Assembly: GCF_954871325.1 (NCBI RefSeq)
Contig: NC_088777.1
Location: forward strand, 19,569,366 to 19,633,365
Direction: 5' to 3'
Source: Gordionus sp. m RMFG-2023
Lineage: Eukaryota; Nematomorpha; Gordioida; Chordodea; Parachordodidae
DNA length: 64,000 nt
Shown: in pieces, positions 59,461 through 64,000 of the stretch
Position numbering within the stretch: position 1 is the first letter of the stretch
Layout: each line of letters begins with the position of its first letter
The notes under the pieces: model-generated
Told to the model about the DNA's origin: nothing
Database searches by the model: none
What the model saw: the letters and a program-made list of their open reading frames with translations, nothing else
Position numbers and translations under genes: made by a program

Positions 59461-60070
59461 TGTTAATGAACGAAAGGCATGTAAAATTTTAGGAATGAAT
59501 AAAAAATATTTGAATAAATAAAAAGCCTGATGAGGAGGTAGTTTTAAAGTATTTTTCATTCTATTAAATTTGACAAGAAATTAATCTCTGAATGAAATAT
59601 AGCACTTTCACCTCCAATGGGTGAACTTAGGTGTGTAAAGCTAGTTTTGCCCTATACAATAAAATTTCCAGGTGGGCAGTCCGATTCAAGGAAAATAATT
59701 TTTTTAAATTTATTAATTTAAAATTTTGTTTAAATGTCTGATTGTGTTCACAAAGGATATGCAACAATAATATAATTTCCCTTCCAAATAGATTTTCTTT
59801 TCTTAAATTGTTACATTTGCTTTAATATACCTATTTTTTAATATTATATTTCTTTACCTATTTAGCACAATATATTCCATATTTTTTGCCCTCAAGTTGC
59901 TGGTAATATTTATAGAATTACATATAAATATATTTTTATTAAAAATTTTACTAAATTAGATCATAGAACTTAGTATAAGGAACGACAAAGACTTAGATTA
60001 TTTTAAAATTAAATATTTTTTGAATAAACTACTAAATTAGTAATCATTACTTACTAATAAGAAAAATTTT

Positions 60071-60275
60071 CAGACTCGGCCCGGATTTTTTATAAATATA
60101 TTATATTTATTTTTGGTTTTTATAGCTAATAGCGATTTCAAATATTTGGTTTTAAAATATAAGGCCTGGCCTTGAAATTTTTTTTAAAAAAAATTTCAGG
60201 CCCGGCCTGATAATATTTTAAAGAAAACTAAAATACGTCCCAAACCGGGTTTAGAGTCGGGCCTGCAGGTCTATT
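60071..60275. mobile_element. GGCCCGG hAT MITE
   Basis: Starts cagactcggcccggatttt and ends with the inverted agacctgcaggcccgactc. It shares tagctaatagcgatttcaaa with the copy at 61352-61546. Confidence 0.7.
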
Positions 60276-60599
60276 AAATATATTCTATTTTCCGATATTT
60301 TTTTTCTGTTTAATTATTTTTTTATATAAATAAATTGTATATTTTTCAAATAATTGATTATAATTATTATTTCCTAATTTTTTTATATTAAATAAATGCG
60401 TTCAGTAAATAAATAATGCGTTTATGAATGATGTATGAAGTAACTTATTATGTAACTAGTTACTTTTGAAATATAACTGTATTGGGTTCTTAAAAAAGGA
60501 ATAGTTAAATTTAAAAATATTTATTTATATAAAAAGAATTTCCTAGGTTGAAGTGTTTGCAATTTAATTTTGTGAAATAAATTTTTTTTTAAATTAAAG

Positions 60600-60711
60600 G
60601 CGATAGGAGCAAACCGTCCTTTGGTAAAAGTTGCAATTGGCAAGAATATGAAATTGCTGAGGCTTTGTATTTTTTAGTCTCTGCTAAGTTGATATTTATA
60701 TTGTTGGGGTA
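60600..60711 (+). other. Short coding-like stretch after a splice-acceptor-like site
   Basis: After aattaaag the sequence reads GDRSKPSFGKSCNWQEYEIA then EALYFLVSAKLIFILLG and a stop. No family is recognised and there is no supporting neighbour exon. Confidence 0.2.
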
Positions 60712-61141
60712 GGATGAGACACATGTATAATTAAATAAGGGATTTACCCATGGCTGTGGTATTTATATTTAAATAAATCAAGTATTATAAATTGTATATA
60801 TTTTTTAATACCTGTTGCCTATTTGAGCCGCAGCTGTTGTAGGAGTGTCTGTTACGCCTGTTCTTAACACCACCTTGTAGTGTTAAATAGTCGAATTTTT
60901 ACGACTCTGAACTCATGTTGGAGTCACAAAACTCATTTCAAATTGAGCGGCTCAATGAGCCGTATGAGTAGGCGTGATGAGTCGGCTAAATTTATTTTGA
61001 ATCGGACTGCTATTATTATTTGCTCCATGATGAAAATATTAAACAATTTTAACCACTTTGGTTCGGGAATTTAGATATTTTTATATTCGAAATGACTTAT
61101 GTGTATTATTTTAAGAATATGACCATGCTATTATTAATATT

Positions 61142-61286
61142 ACCTAAACCTCGACATTTCGCTGATAGATGTCCAAACATTTGTACCATCTAAGACAACA
61201 TAAGGCTTGCATAATAGGTTTCTTGAAAAAATGTTGAGTTAACTATTTTTAAAAATTGGCTCAAATCGAGCCATTTAACAATACTA
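61142..61286. mobile_element. ACGGCTCG-family MITE relic
   Basis: Carries the family core inverted (gctgatagatgtccaaacat) and ends with gagccatttaacaatacta. The left terminus is missing. Confidence 0.7.
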
Positions 61287-61351
61287 CCAATTAATATTTA
61301 ATTATATAGAAAATTATATAAAAAAAGGATTTTTTTTTAAAAAAAAATTTA

Positions 61352-61546
61352 CAGGCTTGGGTAGGATTTTTTAAAAATATTTTATATTTATTTTTTATAT
61401 TTTTAGTTAGCTAATGATGGGATTTCAAATATTAAGTTCTAAAATTCCGGTCCAGGCATTAATTCACACCCGGTTCGCGTATATTTAAAAAAATACAACC
61501 AGGCCTGTGTATGGGCTTGGCTTAGGGCCAGGTCTGCAGGTCTCTG
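61352..61546. mobile_element. GGCCCGG hAT MITE, second local copy
   Basis: Starts caggcttgggtaggatttt and ends with the inverted cagagacctgcagacctgg. The interior matches the 60071-60275 copy. Confidence 0.7.
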
Positions 61547-62099
61547 ATTAATAATATAATATAGTAAAATTATTATTTGATCATAATTCAGAAAGAGATT
61601 CCGACGCTTTTATCGAAATCGATGGAAAAATTTTCTAACTCAGCCCGTAAACTTATGCAAGTTGAATATAATATTTTTTAATTGGGTGCGGCATGTTAAA
61701 ACTTTACGAAAGATCTGCCCAGATACGTTAAAGTTTTCGGCCATAACAATGTTTATTAATAACTAATTTTTTCCCATCCTTTTTTTTTATTTAAAATTAT
61801 TTTTCCAGATTAAAAACTATAATTATTTACATTCCCCCCTTACATCTTTTTTTCCCAAATATTAGATTATTATTTTATTACTATGGAAATTTAATATTTC
61901 AATAATAAACGGCCACTTATATTGATATTAAACAAAATTTTAAAATAAAATATAAAAAAATATGTTTGATTTTACTCTGATTTAAATCTTTCTTCCCACT
62001 CGCAGGCTTTTCTATATAAAAGTCCTATTAATGATTTTAACCATGTAAATTTAATAAAAAGCTATATTGATTAAATATACTATATTGAAATGCTATTAA

Positions 62100-62836
62100 T
62101 TTTTTAATGTCTAGACGTAAATCCAGTTTAGTCCCACTAGGGAATTAGAAGATGAAACAACTTTTCGATTAGATAGTCCATCAATTATTAATCCAACTTT
62201 ACAGATACGCCAAAAAAAACTAGGCGAAAATGCAAACGTTGCGATACACTACAAGGTTAGTACTGCAACAAGTATAATACGCTTTAATAATAGATTTTCA
62301 TATGAGAAAAGTGCATCCCAAAGAAAGAGATAATTCAAAAATGGTATCAGAGACCTTGTATGGTACAAGAAAACTGATCAAATATTGAAAATACTTATTT
62401 AAATATACTAATTCTTAGATATTTTATAAAAAAATAACATTGCGTTTCATATATTCAATAATGAATCATTTGAAGATATATTTAATGTTTTTTAGCCAAA
62501 TTATAAATATTAGATAAGTGTTTAGAAGATGTCTGTCGATACCAATTCTTAATGTTTTTATTAACTATCTTAAACTTAGATAATGTGACATGCCAATTGT
62601 CGATTACCATCGATATCTGGACGGGGTTAAATTCATTATCTTACCTCGCAATAACTCTTCATTTAATAGTAATAAATGAGCTATGAGAAGTTTTTTTAAT
62701 GTCTTTTATTTTGAGTAATTATAAAGATTAATTTCTATATTTAAATAAATTCGGGCCGGGCTGGGCCGGCAAAACTTTTTTTAAAAAAATTTTGGGCCGG
62801 GCCGGGCTTGAAAAATTAGGCCCGATGCAGATCACT
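62100..62836 (+). mobile_element. hAT transposase fragment with GGGCCGG right end
   Basis: The + strand reads TRRKCKRCDTLQ (about 62212-62255, BED-finger-like) and LDNVTCQLSITIDIWTGLNS then LSYLAITLHLIV (about 62575-62675), the hAT core segment (T-DIWTS...YLAIT-H). The right end, inverted, begins agtgatctgcatcgggc, followed by several ggcccggcc words. Stops separate the pieces and the left end was not found. Confidence 0.7.
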
Positions 62837-63840
62837 TATTGTCACTCTTCTATGTTACATCTTCACTGAATTTATTTTAACATCTTTACAATATATATTT
62901 TTACCTATTTACTTTAAAAAAATTCAAAAAAGTTAAAAAATAACTATTATGATAATTGTCACATATCTATTGCGTCAAAAAATTTCAAAAAACTTTAGAA
63001 ATAACGATTATGACAATTGTCACTAATCTATGATACATCTTCATCGAATTTTTAATTAAACGTATTAACAATCTAAATTTTTACCTATATGCGTCAAAAA
63101 ATTTCAAAAAACTTTAGAAATAACGATTATGACAATTATCACTTTTCTATGATACATCTTCATCGAATTTTTAATTAAACGTATTTACAATCTATATTTT
63201 TACCTATGTGGGTCAAAAAAATTTCAAAAAACTGTAGAAATAACGATTTTGACAATTGTCACTTATCTATCACTGAAATTTTAATTTAACATATTTACAA
63301 TCTATATTTTTACCTATTTGCGTCAAAAAAATTCAAAAACTTTAGTAATAACGATTATGATAATTGTCACTTATCTAGGGTACATCTTCACTGAAATTTT
63401 AATTTAACATATTTACACTATATATTTTTACCTATTTCCGTCAAAAAAATTCAAAAAACTTTAAAAATAACTGACAATTGTCACATATCTATGGTACAAC
63501 TTCACTGAATTTTTACTTAAACGTATTTACAATCTATATTTTTACCTATATGCGTCAAAAAACTTTAGAAATAACGATTATGACAATTGTCACTTATCTA
63601 GGGTACATCTTCACTGAAATTTTAATTTAACATATTTACAATTTATGTTTTTACCCATTAGCGTCAAAAATAAACTAATATGTTTAAAAATACCGATTAT
63701 GATAATTGTCATTTTTAGAAAGGATCATCACCATTGAATTTATAATTAAACATCTTTATAATATAAATTATATTTTTATCCTTTTCTGTCAAAGATTTCA
63801 TAAATGTTAAAAAATAACATGACAATTATCACAAAGACGA
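62837..63840. repeat. Satellite/minisatellite, about 119-bp unit, about 8.5 copies
   Basis: The palindrome gacaattgtc (or a one-base variant) recurs, with attgtcac-type words starting at 62838, 62955, 63016, 63135, 63255, 63363, 63477, 63586, 63705 and 63825. Spacings are mostly 108-120 bp; one unit is cut to 61 bp. Units share tacatcttcactgaa, ttttacctat and gcgtcaaaaaa. It starts directly after the hAT right end. Confidence 0.93.
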
Positions 63841-64000
63841 TCATGTAAAATAACTTATAAAAGTTTAATTAAATATTTAAAAATAAATTATTTAAACTAG
63901 TTCTTATATACTAAAAAAAATAGATAATTTTACAAAAATGATAAAAATAAACCTATAAATAAAAGATTTCAACTAAAAAATTGTTTATTTAAATAAAATT
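63841..64000. other. AT-rich end of window
   Basis: No feature seen. Confidence 0.5.

Larger units (their letters stand above)
58975..60481. mobile_element. Putative hAT with GTAAC ends (right boundary uncertain)
   Basis: The left end is tagtgttgttaaagtaac, followed by repeated gtaactagtta. At 60438-60481 gtaactagttacttttgaaa appears in a mirrored setting ending ataactgta. Similar in style to the 35581-37192 element. No 8-bp duplication was found and no transposase recognised; a GGCCCGG MITE sits inside it. Confidence 0.45.

Noticed and set aside
62837-63840. CRISPR-like array
   Set aside because: Units are continuous 119-bp homologous tandem repeats without unique spacers, and the genome is eukaryotic.

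Overview
The window is an AT-rich animal (metazoan) nuclear sequence. The only clear host gene is betaine-homocysteine S-methyltransferase (BHMT) on the + strand. It is spread over about 37 kb (17010-54433) in nine exons that splice in phase into 432 codons plus stop. Zinc ligands, the substrate-site glutamate and the conserved N-terminal loop are all visible. Spliceosomal introns, an animal-type BHMT, two kinds of LINE and a very large load of hAT DNA transposons point to an invertebrate. The sequence alone does not fix the phylum.

Layout. 1-17 kb (upstream): AT-rich DNA with decayed hAT transposase pieces (1.45-2.6 kb, 8.5-8.8 kb), a 171-bp hAT MITE with perfect 8-bp target duplications (5.2 kb), a decayed LINE with an R2-like nuclease signature (12.8-16.2 kb) split by a 572-bp MITE, and a MITE nested inside another MITE (16.3-16.7 kb). 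17.0-21.4 kb: BHMT exons 1-3, with a poly-G-ended hAT and the end of another hAT in intron 2. 21.4-40.1 kb: one 18.7-kb intron holding a 4.2-kb hAT with a multi-exon transposase, three tandem repeats, a tRNA-like sequence, and three hATs close together (34.4-39.0 kb). 40.1-46.6 kb: exons 4-8; intron 5 carries a recent 3.4-kb LINE with 15-bp target duplications. 46.6-54.2 kb: intron 8 with a gypsy-like fossil, a 2.0-kb hAT with perfect 8-bp duplications, and a second copy of the 34.4-kb hAT. 54.4-64 kb: downstream AT-rich DNA, more hAT relics, and a satellite of about 119 bp at 62.8-63.8 kb.

How the parts relate. The mobile elements are passengers; they explain why the exons, some of them very short, are separated by introns from 81 bp to 18.7 kb. 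Many hAT families here share a similar terminal motif (roughly YAGNGYTGTTAA), but each carries its own subterminal word (GATC, GAGCGG, GTTAC, GAACGCGTTC, GGCCCGG, ACGGCTCG, ACCG or GTATC). I found no CRISPR array, operon, prokaryotic defence system or convincing functional RNA gene.
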